26,936 nucleotides of DNA from Prorocentrum cordatum (taxonomy: Eukaryota > Sar > Dinophyceae > Prorocentrales > Prorocentraceae). Below, piece after piece: positions 11,575 through 21,006 of the stretch (positions are counted from its first letter, which is position 1; each line of letters starts with the position of its first letter). A program made the translations under genes and the position numbers. The stretch covers positions 10,001 through 36,936 of the forward strand of contig CAUYUJ010001464.1 of assembly GCA_963575745.1 (NCBI GenBank), in the 5' to 3' direction. The notes beneath the pieces were generated by a model. The model was not told the origin of the DNA. It saw nothing but the letters and a program-made list of their open reading frames with translations, and made no database searches.

Positions 11575-12155
11575 TATATACACACACATTATATGTATGT
11601 ATAATATGCACATACATACGTACGTACGTACATACATACATACATACATACATACACACACATACATACATATATACATACATGCATACATGCATGCATG
11701 CATACATGCATGCATACGTACATACGTACATATATAATTGCATACATGCATACATGCATACATGCATACATGCATACATGCATGCATGCACGCACGCACG
11801 CACGCATGCATGCAGGCACACATACATATACATACATACATAAACACATACAGACATACATGCATACATACATGCATGCATGCATACATACATACATGCA
11901 TGCATGCATGCATGCATGCATGCATACAAACATACACACGTATACATATACGTATATACATGCATGTTAACGCAAATCCATACATATAACATAATCACAT
12001 TCATACAAATATGTATATATATACACAGAAAATACATACAGACATACATACATACTTATATGCATTCATACGTACATACATACCTATGCATGAATGCATG
12101 CATACATACATATATGCATGCATACATATATGCATACATACATACATACATGTGT
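11575..12155. repeat. CATA/CATG tetranucleotide array
   Basis: CATA and CATG units with CGTA, CACA and CGCA variants run over nearly 600 bases. GCATGCATGCAT stretches (for example about 11690-11715 and 11870-11920) are self-complementary. Cys/Met/Tyr-rich frames on both strands are by-products of the 4-base unit read over 12-base periods. Confidence 0.93.
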
Positions 12156-12250
12156 GTAGATTGGAACAATATTTTTTAACACAAAAAAAAATGTCCGGGC
12201 GAGGGACCCAACCATATGCAGTTGTGAGTATCGCAATTGTGAGTATCTTC

Positions 12251-12312
12251 TTCGGTGGCGCTCCCTATGGGGCCACGAACCGCATGAGGGGTGTGCCGAA
12301 ATGTGGCGGGGT
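12251..12312 (+). repeat. Diverged single 90-bp-family monomer (copy A)
   Basis: TTCGGTGGCGCTCCCTATGG and the following GAGGGGTGTGCCGAAATG match the 90-bp minisatellite unit found about 1.2 kb to the right, in the same orientation but with more differences than array units show among themselves. It may be the ancestral monomer or a deletion remnant of a longer array. Confidence 0.8.
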
Positions 12313-12679
12313 ACACAACGCAAAGGAATATGATAGATCTGATTACGAGAGAAAGAACGCGGGTGAGTCAGAGCGCGAGGGAATCTGAGTATGAATGGGT
12401 CTGCGCGCGAATGAATATATTTGCCTGAATGCGATCATAGAAACGCCTAGTGTAAGTGTATATGAATGTGAATGGTTCGAGCATGCCTGTCCGAACGCAC
12501 GTGACACTGGGCGTGGCCGCCGCAAGCAGTTTCCGCGGGAACCCCGACGGCAGCGCCCGCACGTCGCGACGCCCATGTCGGCACGCCTCTTGCGAGGATC
12601 GCGCCCGCTTTCGGCTCTTCTTTTCCTTCCTCTTTGCCCGCGCACTCCAAAATCCAAGGCTGCGGGCGCAGCGCAGCGC

Positions 12680-12940
12680 GGAGTCCCCGCGACGCGCGCT
12701 GGTCGCCCCGGGCGGGGTCCCAGCGACGCGCGCGGGTCGTCCGCTGCGCGAAGCAGAGAGAGCTGACTAGCTAACTGGCTGGCTGATAGCGGGCAAATCT
12801 CCGACCGCTGGGCAGAGCGACGACGGGCGAACGAGGCGCCGGGCCCCCCGCAGCACGGATATTCCCGCGACGCGCGCTGGTCGCCCCGAGAGGGTCCCAG
12901 CGACGCGCGCGGGTCGTCCGCGGCGCGAGGCCAAACAATT
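12680..12940. repeat. GC-rich tandem repeat of about 180 bp, two units (copy A)
   Basis: A block starting CCCGCGACGCGCGCTGGTCG occurs near 12684 and near 12866, each followed by GGGTCCCAGCGACGCGCGC. The same pair recurs in copy B near 15036 and 15213. Confidence 0.75.
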
Positions 12941-12988
12941 AGTCGGGCAGTCGAGAGAAGGCGCGGCTCGGGGGAAACGCTCCTCAGG

Positions 12989-13459
12989 TAAGGCCTCGCG
13001 GATGAACTCGGTGAAGCCGAGCTCCCTGGCGAGGGCCGTCGCTTCCCTCCTGCACCGCTTCGCGCGCGCCGCAAACTGCTCCAGCTGCTTCCGTAAGCCC
13101 TGCGGCGGCCCTGCCAGGAAGAACTCGACGCGCGGCGCCCGCATGAGCAGGAGGTCCTCGCGGCGCGTGGCGCGCGAGAGCAGCACGTTGAGCTCCAGCC
13201 AACAGTCGTCGTCCTCCTTCTTGCCATTCCCTACCTCGTGGCGGCCGCAATCCAGGATCACGCCTGGGCGACGTCGACCGAGGGGGCAGCGCGCCGGGCA
13301 GCCGACGGCCCAGGGCGAGAGTCCACAGGACCGAGAGATGGTCTGGCCGCGGACTGCTCGCGCCCCGGAGGTCTGGCCGCCCCCGGAGCGCCGTTCCCCC
13401 GCCCCGTCGCCTTCGCGCATGGTGCGCCCCTGGCACGCCACCGTGGTGATGACCCTGCC
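12989..13459 (-). pseudogene. SF1 (UvrD-C-like) helicase C-terminal fragment, copy A
   Basis: The minus-strand frame carries, N to C, a degraded motif V-like stretch (V-A-C-Q-G-R-T-M-R-E-G), P-G-V-I-L-D-C-G, and a motif VI-like LNVLLSRATRREDLLLMR followed by a Leu/Arg-rich helix ending ELGFTEFI. In superfamily 1 helicases of UvrD/RecD/Pif1 type, the last conserved motif is typically [LY]VALSRA/T with the finger Arg after Ser, as here. No Walker A or DEAD-like motif is present, so only the C-terminal end survives. Copy A has Asn where copy B has Tyr (LYVLLSRATR), and lacks the terminal TGA of copy B (TTA instead), so its frame runs on into GC-rich repeats. Upstream it is joined directly to the 90-bp minisatellite. 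Confidence 0.45.
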
Positions 13460-13479
13460 GTGCGACAAATGCGGGGATT

Positions 13480-14398
13480 GTGCCGAAATGGGTGCGGGTG
13501 GCGCATGCGGGCGGCGGCACTGAGGCCTTCGGTGGAGCTCCCTATGGAGCCACGAAACGTGTGGGGTGTGCCGAAATGGGCGTGGGTGACGCATCCGGCC
13601 GCGGGCACTGGGGCCTTCGGTGGAGCTCCCTATGGAGCCACGAAACGTGTGAGGGGTGTGCCGAAATGGGTGTGGGTGACGCATGCGGGCGCGGGCACTG
13701 GGGCCTTCGGTGGAGCTCCCTATGGAGCCACGAAACGTGTGAGGGGTGTGCCGAAATGGGTGTGGGTGACGCACGCGGCCGCGGGCACTGGGGCCTTCGG
13801 TGGAGCTCCCTATGGAGCCACGAAACGTGTGAGGGGTGTGCCGAATGGGTGTGGGTGACGCATGCGGGCGCGGGCACTGGGGCCTTCGGTGGAGCTCCCT
13901 ATGGAGCCACGAAGCGTGTGAGGGGTGTGCCGAAATGGGTGTGGTGACGCATGCGGGCGCGGCACTGGGGCCTTCGGTGGAGCTCCCTATGGAGCCACGA
14001 AACGTGTGAGGGGTGTGCCGAAATGGGTGTGGGGACGCATGCGGGCGCGGGCACTGGGGCCTTCGGTGGAGCTCCCTATGGAGCCACGAAACGTGTGAGG
14101 GGTGTGCCGAAATGGGTGTGGGTGACGCATGCGGCCGCGGGCACTGGGGCCTTCGGTGGAGCGGGTGTGGGGGACGAAAGCGCGAAACGTGTGAGGGGTG
14201 TGCCGAAATGGGTGTGGGTGACGCATGCGGCCGCGGCCACTGGGGCCTTCGGTGGAGCTCCCTATGGAGCCACGAAACGTGTGAGGGGTGTGCCGAAATG
14301 GGTGTGGGTGACGCATGCGGCCGCGGCCACTGGGGCCTTCGGCGGAGCTCCCTATGGAGCCACGAAACGTGTGAGGGGTGTGCCGAATTGGGTGTTGA
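13480..14398. repeat. 90-bp minisatellite, array A (about 10-11 units)
   Basis: The unit reads GTGCCGAAATGGGTGTGGGT, then GACGCATGCGG[C/G]CGCGGGCACTGG, then CCTTCGGTGGAGCTCC and CTATGGAGCCACGAAACGTG. Unit starts fall at about 13480, 13567, 13657, 13747, 13837, 13926, 14014, 14105, 14202, 14292 and 14382. One unit near 14160-14190 is rearranged. Units that keep 90 bases preserve frame (30 codons) in several frames on both strands. The array ends in a (GAT) run. Confidence 0.93.
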
Positions 14399-14601
14399 TG
14401 ATGATGATGATGATGGCAGGACGGAGGGGGCAGCGGGAGGAAGGAGAACGCGGGGCACCGTCTCTTCAAAACGAAGACCCAACACCACAGGATGGTTGGG
14501 AATAAAACGAAAAAACAAAACGCGAAGAAGACCAATGGAAATTATCCTGGCGAAGGACCCAACCATATGCAGTTGCGAGTATCGCAATTGTGAGTATCTT
14601 C

Positions 14602-14663
14602 TTCGGTGGCGCTCCCTATGGGGCCACGAACCGCATGAGGGGTGTGCCGAAATGTGGCGGGGT
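14602..14663 (+). repeat. Diverged single 90-bp-family monomer (copy B)
   Basis: Same isolated monomer as at 12251-12312, nearly identical to it, 2351 bases downstream. It shows that the isolated monomer existed before the segmental duplication. Confidence 0.8.
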
Positions 14664-15029
14664 ACACAACGCAAAGGAATACGATAGATCTGATTACGAA
14701 AGAAAGAACGCGGGTGAGTCAGAGCGCGAGGGAATCTGAGTATGAATGGGTCTGCGCGCGAGTGAATATATTTGCATGAATGCGATCATGGAAACGCCTA
14801 GTGTAAGTGTATATGAATGTGAATGGTTCGAGCATGCCTGTCCGAACACACGTGACACTGGGCGTGGCCGCCGCAGGCAGCTTCCGCGGGAACCCCGACG
14901 GCAGCGTCCGCACGTCGCGACGCCCATGTCGGCACGCCTCTTGCGAGGATCGCGCCCGCTTTCGGCTCTTCTTTTCCTTCCTCTTTGCCCGCGCACTCCA
15001 AAATCCAAGGCTGCGGGCGCAGCGCAGCG

Positions 15030-15290
15030 CGGAGTCCCCGCGACGCGCGCTGGTCGCCCCGGGCGGGGTCCCAGCGACGCGCGCGGGTCGTCCGCTGCGC
15101 GAAGCAGAGAGAGCTGACTAGCTAACTGGCTGGCTGATAGCGGGCAAGTCTCTGACCGCTGGGCAGAGCGACGACGGGCGAACGAGGCGCCGGGCCCCCC
15201 GCAGCACGGAGTTCCCGCGACGCGCGCTGGTCGCCCCGAGAGGGTCCCAGCGACGCGCGCGGGTCGTCCGCGGCGCGAGGCCAAACAATT
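15030..15290. repeat. GC-rich tandem repeat of about 180 bp, two units (copy B)
   Basis: Counterpart of 12680-12940, differing by a few substitutions and a one-base deletion near 15210. Confidence 0.75.
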
Positions 15291-15338
15291 AGTCGGGCAG
15301 TCGAGAGAAGGCGCGGCTCGGGGGAGACGCTCCTCAGG

Positions 15339-15809
15339 TCAGGCCTCGCGGATGAACTCGGTGAAGCCGAGCTCCCTGGCGAGGGCCGTCGCTTCCCTCC
15401 TGCACCGCTTCGTGCGCGCCGCAAACTGCTCCAGCTGCTTCCGCAAGCCCTGCGGCGGCCCTGCCAGGAAGAACTCGATGCGCGGCGCCCGCATGAGCAG
15501 GAGGTCCTCGTGGCGCGTGGCGCGCGAGAGCAGCACGTAGAGCTCCAGCCACCAGTCGTCGTCCTCCTTCTTGCCGTTCCCTACCTCGTGGCGGCCGCAA
15601 TCCAGGATCACGCCTGGGCGACGTCGACCGAGGGAGCAGCGCGCCGGGCAGCCGACGGCCCAGGGCGAGAGTCCACAGGACCGAGAGATGGTCTGGCCGC
15701 GGACTGCTCGCGCCCCGGAGGTCTGGCCGCCCCCGGAGCGCCGTTCCCCCGCCCCGTCGCCTTCGCGCATGGTGCGCCCCTGGCACGCCACCGTGGTGAT
15801 GACCCTGCC
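15339..15809 (-). pseudogene. SF1 (UvrD-C-like) helicase C-terminal fragment, copy B
   Basis: Same fragment as in copy A and slightly better preserved: it keeps LYVLLSRATR (motif VI-like) and ends with ELGFTEFIREA followed by TGA at 15339-15341, a plausible natural C-terminus. P-G-V-I-L-D-C-G lies about 25 residues before motif VI. The sequence between the motif V-like stretch and this point is rich in Arg/Gly and looks scrambled. Upstream the frame continues without a stop into the 90-bp array, read as His/Pro/Ser-rich 30-residue repeats. The helicase assignment rests on motif spacing only. An unrelated Arg-rich frame remains possible. Confidence 0.45.
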
Positions 15810-15828
15810 GTGCGAGAAATGCGGGGGG

Positions 15829-16935
15829 TGTGCCGAAATGGGTGGGGGTGACGCATGCGGGCGGCGGCACTGAGGCCTTCGGTGGAGCTCCCTATGGAGC
15901 CACGAAACGTGTGAGGGGTGTGCCGAAATGGGTGTGGGTGACGCATGCGGCCGCGGGCACTGGGGCCTTCGGTGGAGCTCCCTATGGAGCCTCGAAACGT
16001 GTGAGGGGTGTGCCGAAATGGGTGTGGGTGACGCATGCGGCCGCGGGCACTGGGGCCTTCGGTGGAGCTCCCTATGGAGCCACGAAACGTGTGAGGGGTG
16101 TGCCGAAATGGGTGTGGGTGACGCATGCGGCCGCGGGCACTGGGGCCTTCGGTGGAGCTCCCTATGGAGCCACGAAACGTGTGAGGGGTGTGCCGAAATG
16201 GGTGTGGGTGACGCATGCGGCCGCGGGCACTGGGGCCTTCGGTGGAGCTCCCTATGGAGCCACGAAACGTGTGAGGGGTGTGCCGAAATGGGTGTGGGTG
16301 ACGCATGCGGCCGCGGGCACTGGGGCCTTCGGTGGAGCTCCCTATGGAGCCACGAAACGTGTGAGGGGTGTGCCGAAATGGGTGTGGGTGACGCATGCGG
16401 CCGCGGGCACTGGGGCCTTCGGTGGAGCTCCCTATGGAGCCACGAAACGTGTGAGGGGTGTGCCGAAATGGGTGTGGGTGACGCATGCGGGCGCGGGCAC
16501 TGGGGCCTTCGGTGGAGCTCCCTATGGAGCCACGAAACGTGTGAGGGGTGTGCCGAAATGGGTGTGGGTGACGCATGCGGCCGCGGGCACTGGGGCCTTC
16601 GGTGGAGCTCCCTATGGAGCCACGAAACGTGTGAGGGGTGTGCCGCAAATGGGTGTGAGGGGTGTGCCGAAATGGGTGTGGGTGACGCATGCGGGCGCGG
16701 GCACTGGGGCCTTCGGTGGAGCTCCCTATGGAGCCACGAAACGTGTGAGGGGTGTGCCGAAATGGGTGTGGGTGACGCATGCGGCGCGGGCACTGGGGCC
16801 TTCGGTGGAGCTCCCTATGACGTGTGAGGGGTGTGCCGAAATGGGTGTGGGTGACGCATGCGGCCGCGGCCACTGGGGCCTTCGGTGGAGCTCCCTATGG
16901 AGCCACGAAACGTGTGAGGGGTGTGCCGAATTGGG
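15829..16935. repeat. 90-bp minisatellite, array B (about 12-13 units)
   Basis: Units repeat with exact 90-base spacing from about 15829 to 16620 (for example CACGAAACGT at 15901, 16081 and 16261, with a CTC variant at 15991). There follows a 25-base partial duplication (about 16640-16664), two shortened units and a final unit ending in a (GAT) run. Neighbouring units are nearly identical, so homogenisation is recent. Confidence 0.95.
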
Positions 16936-17048
16936 CGTTGATGATGATGATGATGATGATGGGAGGGGGGAGGAGGCAGCGGGAGGAAGGAGAACGCGGG
17001 GCACCGTCTCTTCAAAACGAGGACCCAACACCACAAGATGGTTGGGAA

Positions 17049-17678
17049 AAAACTGAATGTTGGCGGACTACCATGCATGCCCCAAAAATTGCGCCAGCGG
17101 AAAGCTGCCGATCTCTGCTTTGCCTATTGAAAGTGGGTCGTCAAAATTCCTTCCCATTCCATGCTGACTGCGGTGCTCGTGGCGCGCAACTTCTCAAACG
17201 TCCAGCACGAAGAAACTAAATCGCACCCCGTCGGGTTCGGGAGACGCCAGACTGATACAGAAGCGGGGGCACGCAACGAAAATGTTACAAATAACGGCCC
17301 AAGCGGAGGGAGGACGAGAGGAGGAGGAGGAGGAGGAGGAAACACGAGGAAGAAGGAGAGGACGAAGGGAGGGAGAGACAACATAAAATGAAATCCGCGC
17401 GTGCGCATGCCGACCTGCGTGGACGGCACCGGCACAGAAGCCCTCGCAAGTGCAAGCTAAGGGGAGAGGAGGAGGAAAGAGTGGAACCACACTGAGCGTC
17501 GTGAAATGCCACTGGCGTCGGCAGGTCAAGCGACGCGGGTAAACGGGCTAGCGGCGAACGAACAGGCAGGGCAATCGAACTAGCACTGAAAACAAGCATG
17601 CAAAGGAGAGAGGGAGGAAGAAGTGAGACCGGACCAACGTACTACCAGAAATAAAACAGCATCAACTGGCGAACTTAA
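17049..17678. other. Spacer with purine-rich stretches, no gene recognised
   Basis: GGA-type purine runs lie at about 17314-17340 and 17345-17380. The remaining sequence has short open frames on both strands but no recognisable domain. Confidence 0.45.
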
Positions 17679-17978
17679 CTAGGCGTGCGCTGGGCGGTCA
17701 CCAGCAGCGCCGGCTACGCGGATGCACTCCGCCAGGCCTGGGGCTGACGCGACGCCATCCTTGCAGGCCTGCCCCCATATGTCGGTCGCCTGCGCGTCCG
17801 GACTGCCCCGCGCCCCGTTGATCGCCACGTACGTTGCGCATGCGAGGCCCGACGTGTCAGCAGCGCCGCGTGGGCAGGGGCCAAAAGCGGATCCATCAGC
17901 AGGAACTGATCCAGCCCACGCGGGCGCGATGGCCTCGACCAGCCAGCGTAGCGACGACGAGACAGCACGCACAGTCAT
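17679..17978 (-). CDS. Unidentified open frame of ordinary composition
   Basis: A 99-residue frame ending at TAG (17679-17681), with no homopolymer runs and a mixed composition (Cys, Trp, Asp, Ile present), unlike most frames in this window. I do not recognise the family. The frame stays open upstream without a Met as far as the LINE stop codon at 18189, where it reads across a copy of the GGCGGTAAAC repeat motif (about 18082-18112). It could therefore be a 3' extension of the decayed LINE, an exon fragment, or chance. Confidence 0.25.
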   Translation of the reverse strand: MTVRAVSSSLRWLVEAIAPAWAGSVPADGSAFGPCPRGAADTSGLACATYVAINGARGSPDAQATDIWGQACKDGVASAPGLAECIRVAGAAGDRPAHA

Positions 17979-18081
17979 GGATGCTGTCCTGCCCGCCCGG
18001 GCCTCCGAAAACGCATCGCCCCGTCTGACCCCGTCGGAAGAGAGTTGCGCGCGTAGACCTGCCGCCCAATTTAGCTCTGAA

Positions 18082-18112
18082 GTGGGAGCCGGCGGTAAAC
18101 CTTGAACATTGG
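18082..18112 (+). repeat. Hairpin-core repeat, partial copy 1
   Basis: GTGGGAGCCGGCGGTAAACC matches the left arm of the hairpin-core family seen at 22.3-26.8 kb. The right arm (ACCGCCGG) is missing, and the sequence turns into GAACATTGG. It lies just downstream (minus strand sense) of the LINE stop codon. Confidence 0.55.
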
Positions 18113-18188
18113 TTTTTTTCCGGTTTACGGTCCGCCACGAGAATCCGAATCCGAATCGGCGGAACAGTGGAACTGAGCACCCACCGCC

Positions 18189-18770
18189 TTAGATGGGTTG
18201 CAGCAGAGCGCACGCCACCTTGACAGCAGCCCTCGTCAAGGCAGCGCAGGCGGCCAGTTCGCAGCAGGTCACCGTGCTACCTGGAGGCAAGCTCATCGCC
18301 TCTTCGGCCACATCGTGCCAATGGAAGCGTTGCAAGCTAGAACAGGAAGAAGAAGAGGAGGAGGAGTAGGAGGAGGAGGAGGAGGAGGAGGGGGAAAAAT
18401 CAACCTGCACGCTGGAACTACTACCTACTATACCAATCTGAAGCCACCACCCGCCTCCACATCCTTCACTACTGACACCTCCATCGAGTGCACCACGGAG
18501 AGCAGTCTTACGAGCACTGAGAAATTGGTCATATACAAACCATCGAGTCATTGTATGGCCACCTCTGGCCTCCCACGACAATATATCCGCACGTTCATTA
18601 CCCTCACGAAAGAAATGCTTGTACAAGTTCTGTCCAGATGCAGGCAGGTCAGTCCCCATCCAAACAGCATCGATAGAGTACTTTGCAATACCCCTACCTG
18701 TCGAACATACTGTATGTTACGAATCTGCCATTCACCGCACATCCACTTAATGACAGTCTTACTATCCCCC
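18189..18770 (-). pseudogene. LINE RNase H-like region with permuted motif order and Ser-run insertion
   Basis: Read N to C: GILGDSKTVIKW (about 18770-18740; frame continuing from 19327), then after a frameshift KHFFREGNERADILS (about 18618-18576), then ALDGGVSSEGCGGGWWLQ (about 18490-18438), a run of about 20 Ser encoded by (GGA/TCC) triplets (18336-18392), then STVTCCELAACAAL (about 18275-18235), ending CALLQPI and TAA at 18189. In ordinary RNase H the DG, E, D-S and N-x-x-A-D elements occur in the order 1-2-3-4; here they appear as 3-4-1-2. The fold assignment is from motif spacing. The Ser run lies between elements 1 and 2. Confidence 0.6.
18336..18392. repeat. GGA (TCC) microsatellite inside the LINE
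   Basis: Plus-strand GAGGAGG units with one TAG interruption, in frame with the minus-strand RNase H region, where they encode Ser with one Tyr and one Cys. Confidence 0.85.
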
Positions 18771-19336
18771 AGGATCCCCATCCCAAGACGCTCGATATTC
18801 TCACACCTCCAGTCAGTCCCATTTTCATAATTAGCGGCAATACGTTTGCTGATCCTCTCATTCATCTCCATCTCAACCTCCTCCTCCGCCTCCTCAAACC
18901 TCCCACCAGGTGGCATAGGGAAAACAAATAACTCCCATAAATGTTGCATGCCAATCGTAGTCAGCAGGTGTTTGCAGTATTTCTCGCGGGAACCAGCGGA
19001 GCTGTCGAACGAGAGGTACCACTCGCAGCCAAAGAGATCACACAAACGCCAGTCCCACGCAGTATATCCACGAGCATGGGCGCCCATATGCACGCGCGCG
19101 AGGTGCTTCCTATCTTTTACAGGCAACGATAGAACCAGTGTGTCACGACGCTCCGTCCACCTCCTCCTTCCACGTAGCATTGCCAGTCTCGATATCATCC
19201 ATTCTCGTGAGATCTCAGATTCCGCGGCGATGGCAGGCAGGTCGTCCGACGACCTCTCCCTCGAGGTACATGCAGCAGAACACCGACGATCGCCTCCTGA
19301 TACCTGAGAGGCCGCTGCCGCTGCCATCGCTCGAAT

Positions 19337-20871
19337 TTAAAGTTGACATCGATTCGGCGCCGTCGTCTCCGAAGTCATGGGCGTCACCATGTTCTCCGAA
19401 GCTGTGGGTGCGTCACCTGCAGTATATCGCCGTCGCATCTGAATGGCTGCCGCGCCTGAAACATCCGTGGCCCAGCCCCAACAACGAAAGAGCCATATCT
19501 GCACAGCACTTCGAGAACCCAGATGAACAAATTTTTGCCGCCCAACTTTGCATCGTCTCCGTCGGAACTCAGTCCATCCTTCAGTTTTGCGCTTTCGTTG
19601 GCCCGACACCAGTGCCAGGCATCTCCCTTCAAACGCACGCAGTGCAGCGATGGTGGCATAGTCGGGCGTTCGACCTTCACACTTGGATAATAATGCGGCA
19701 GTCACTTGAGATTGGGTACGAGTGAGTCTATCGACGAGATCAATACCAGAGCAACGATAGTAAGCAATTTCCCCAAAGAACACCTTCTGGGCTTTCTGGA
19801 GCATGGCCTCCGAGTCCGAGTGGTCCTTCCAGGTCTCCTCCAGAGTGGCCCCCAAGATCTCGAGAGAGAGGACCCGCGGCAAGACCACCTCCAGAGCCTC
19901 AAGAGCAAGATCCCGAGACGGCACCTGCACGCGAATAGCCTGTTCGGGGGATGGCGGGATGCCAGGCGGCGCACCAAAGTAGATGTACATCAAGGACTTC
20001 GGCTTCCAGGTCACCCCCGCATTCACCAGTGGGATACTCATGTCACGAACCATCGACACCAACTCGGAACGCGTCTTCGCATACAATAAAAGATTAGCAT
20101 CCCAAAAACTGTGGGCCATCCGCTCACCATCGAAACGCGTGCCGTTCTCTAGCGCGATACCGTACTGCGTATCCGGCCTCCACCTCTCAATCACATCCTT
20201 CCAGAGCACAATAAAGACTGCCAGAAAAAACATTGGTCCCTCAACGCCTCCCGTTCGAATGGACTTGTCCCCTCTCACAGCAAACATTCCTCGATGTCCT
20301 CGAAGCTGGCCACGCACTGATTATCAATCATGGGTTCAATCAACACCACAATGAGATCAGACGGAATGCCGAGAGCACGAAGACACCGCATGGCCAGGCA
20401 TGGAGTAACATTATCAAATGCTTGTCGAATATCAAGATTGGCAAGCCACAGACTGTCTCCCTTGCCCCAGACAGCGGAATGCTGACTGAGCCTTTTGGCA
20501 CCGCTGATGATTTCAGAAGTCTTCCGTCCCGATCTAAATCCATACAGACATACATGGTGGCGCTGCTCCTCAATCCTTTTCTCAATCATCATCACAATAC
20601 ATGCCATCTACCATTTCATGAGACACGACTGCAGGCAAAATACACGAGTATCTGTCAAATGCTGCATGCCCATATCCTTAGGCATGAGTGTAGCAGCTAG
20701 TTGTCGCCTTCGAAGCTCACTAGAACCCGTCGGAGGGACGACCACGAGAGCTGTTTCAGCATCATGACTGTGACGTTGTCGGGGCCAGGGGCCTTTCCCG
20801 CGGCCAGCTTCGCTCTCGCCCGCAGCAGGAGCGACATCGAGAACACCTCCGAAGACCCCGAGCCCGAACAA
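19337..20871 (-). pseudogene. LINE reverse transcriptase domain (broken)
   Basis: The part 20275-20607 contains YGFRSGRKTSEII (RT motif preceding A) and motif A, LDIRQAFDNV, with the catalytic Asp at about 20431-20433. After a frameshift near 20280, the part 19337-20317 gives a motif B-like IRTGGVEGPMFF and then F-W-D-A-N-L-L-L-Y (20093-20107) where F/Y-x-D-D is expected. WKPKSLMYIYFG follows as the likely motif D/E region. The codons at the active-site box are TGG GAT GCT AAT, so neither expected Asp is in place relative to L-L-L-Y. RT copies element RNA into DNA at the target. This copy cannot be active given the stops at 20608 and 19337 and the frameshifts. Confidence 0.8.
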
Positions 20872-21006
20872 AGATCCCGCAACTGCTGCAGCTCACGGAG
20901 GGTCGCTTCCCTGGCCTCGGGGTCCTCAACCTTAGCCTGCATGTGCCCCAAGATCTCGCCCCCCCACTCCTCGCGGTCCTGAGACCCCATCCCGTTGGCA
21001 AAGAAC

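Larger units (their letters stand above)
12192..14512. repeat. Segmental duplication, copy A
   Basis: The sequence from about 12192 is repeated from about 14543 at an offset of 2350-2351 bases with few substitutions and a one-base indel near 12860/15210. The copy contains, in order, a single diverged 90-bp monomer, a GC-rich block with repeats of about 180 bp, a minus-strand helicase-like fragment, the 90-bp array, a (GAT) run and a shared tail ending at GGATGGTTGGGAA. The very high similarity indicates a recent tandem duplication. Confidence 0.9.
14543..17048. repeat. Segmental duplication, copy B
   Basis: Second copy of the 2.35-kb block, about 2.5 kb long because its 90-bp array is longer. 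It has the same order of parts and the same tail (ACCGTCTCTTCAAAACGAGG). Homology stops at about 17048, after GATGGTTGGGAA. Confidence 0.9.

Noticed and set aside
11512-12179. Cys/Met/Tyr/His-rich open frames
   Set aside because: Produced by the CATA/CATG tetranucleotide array, whose 12-base period gives a four-residue pattern. Open on both strands, with no start context or domain.
13480-16935. CRISPR-like array
   Set aside because: The 90-bp units are contiguous and nearly identical, without unique spacers. The sequence is eukaryotic in character and no cas genes are present. It is a minisatellite.
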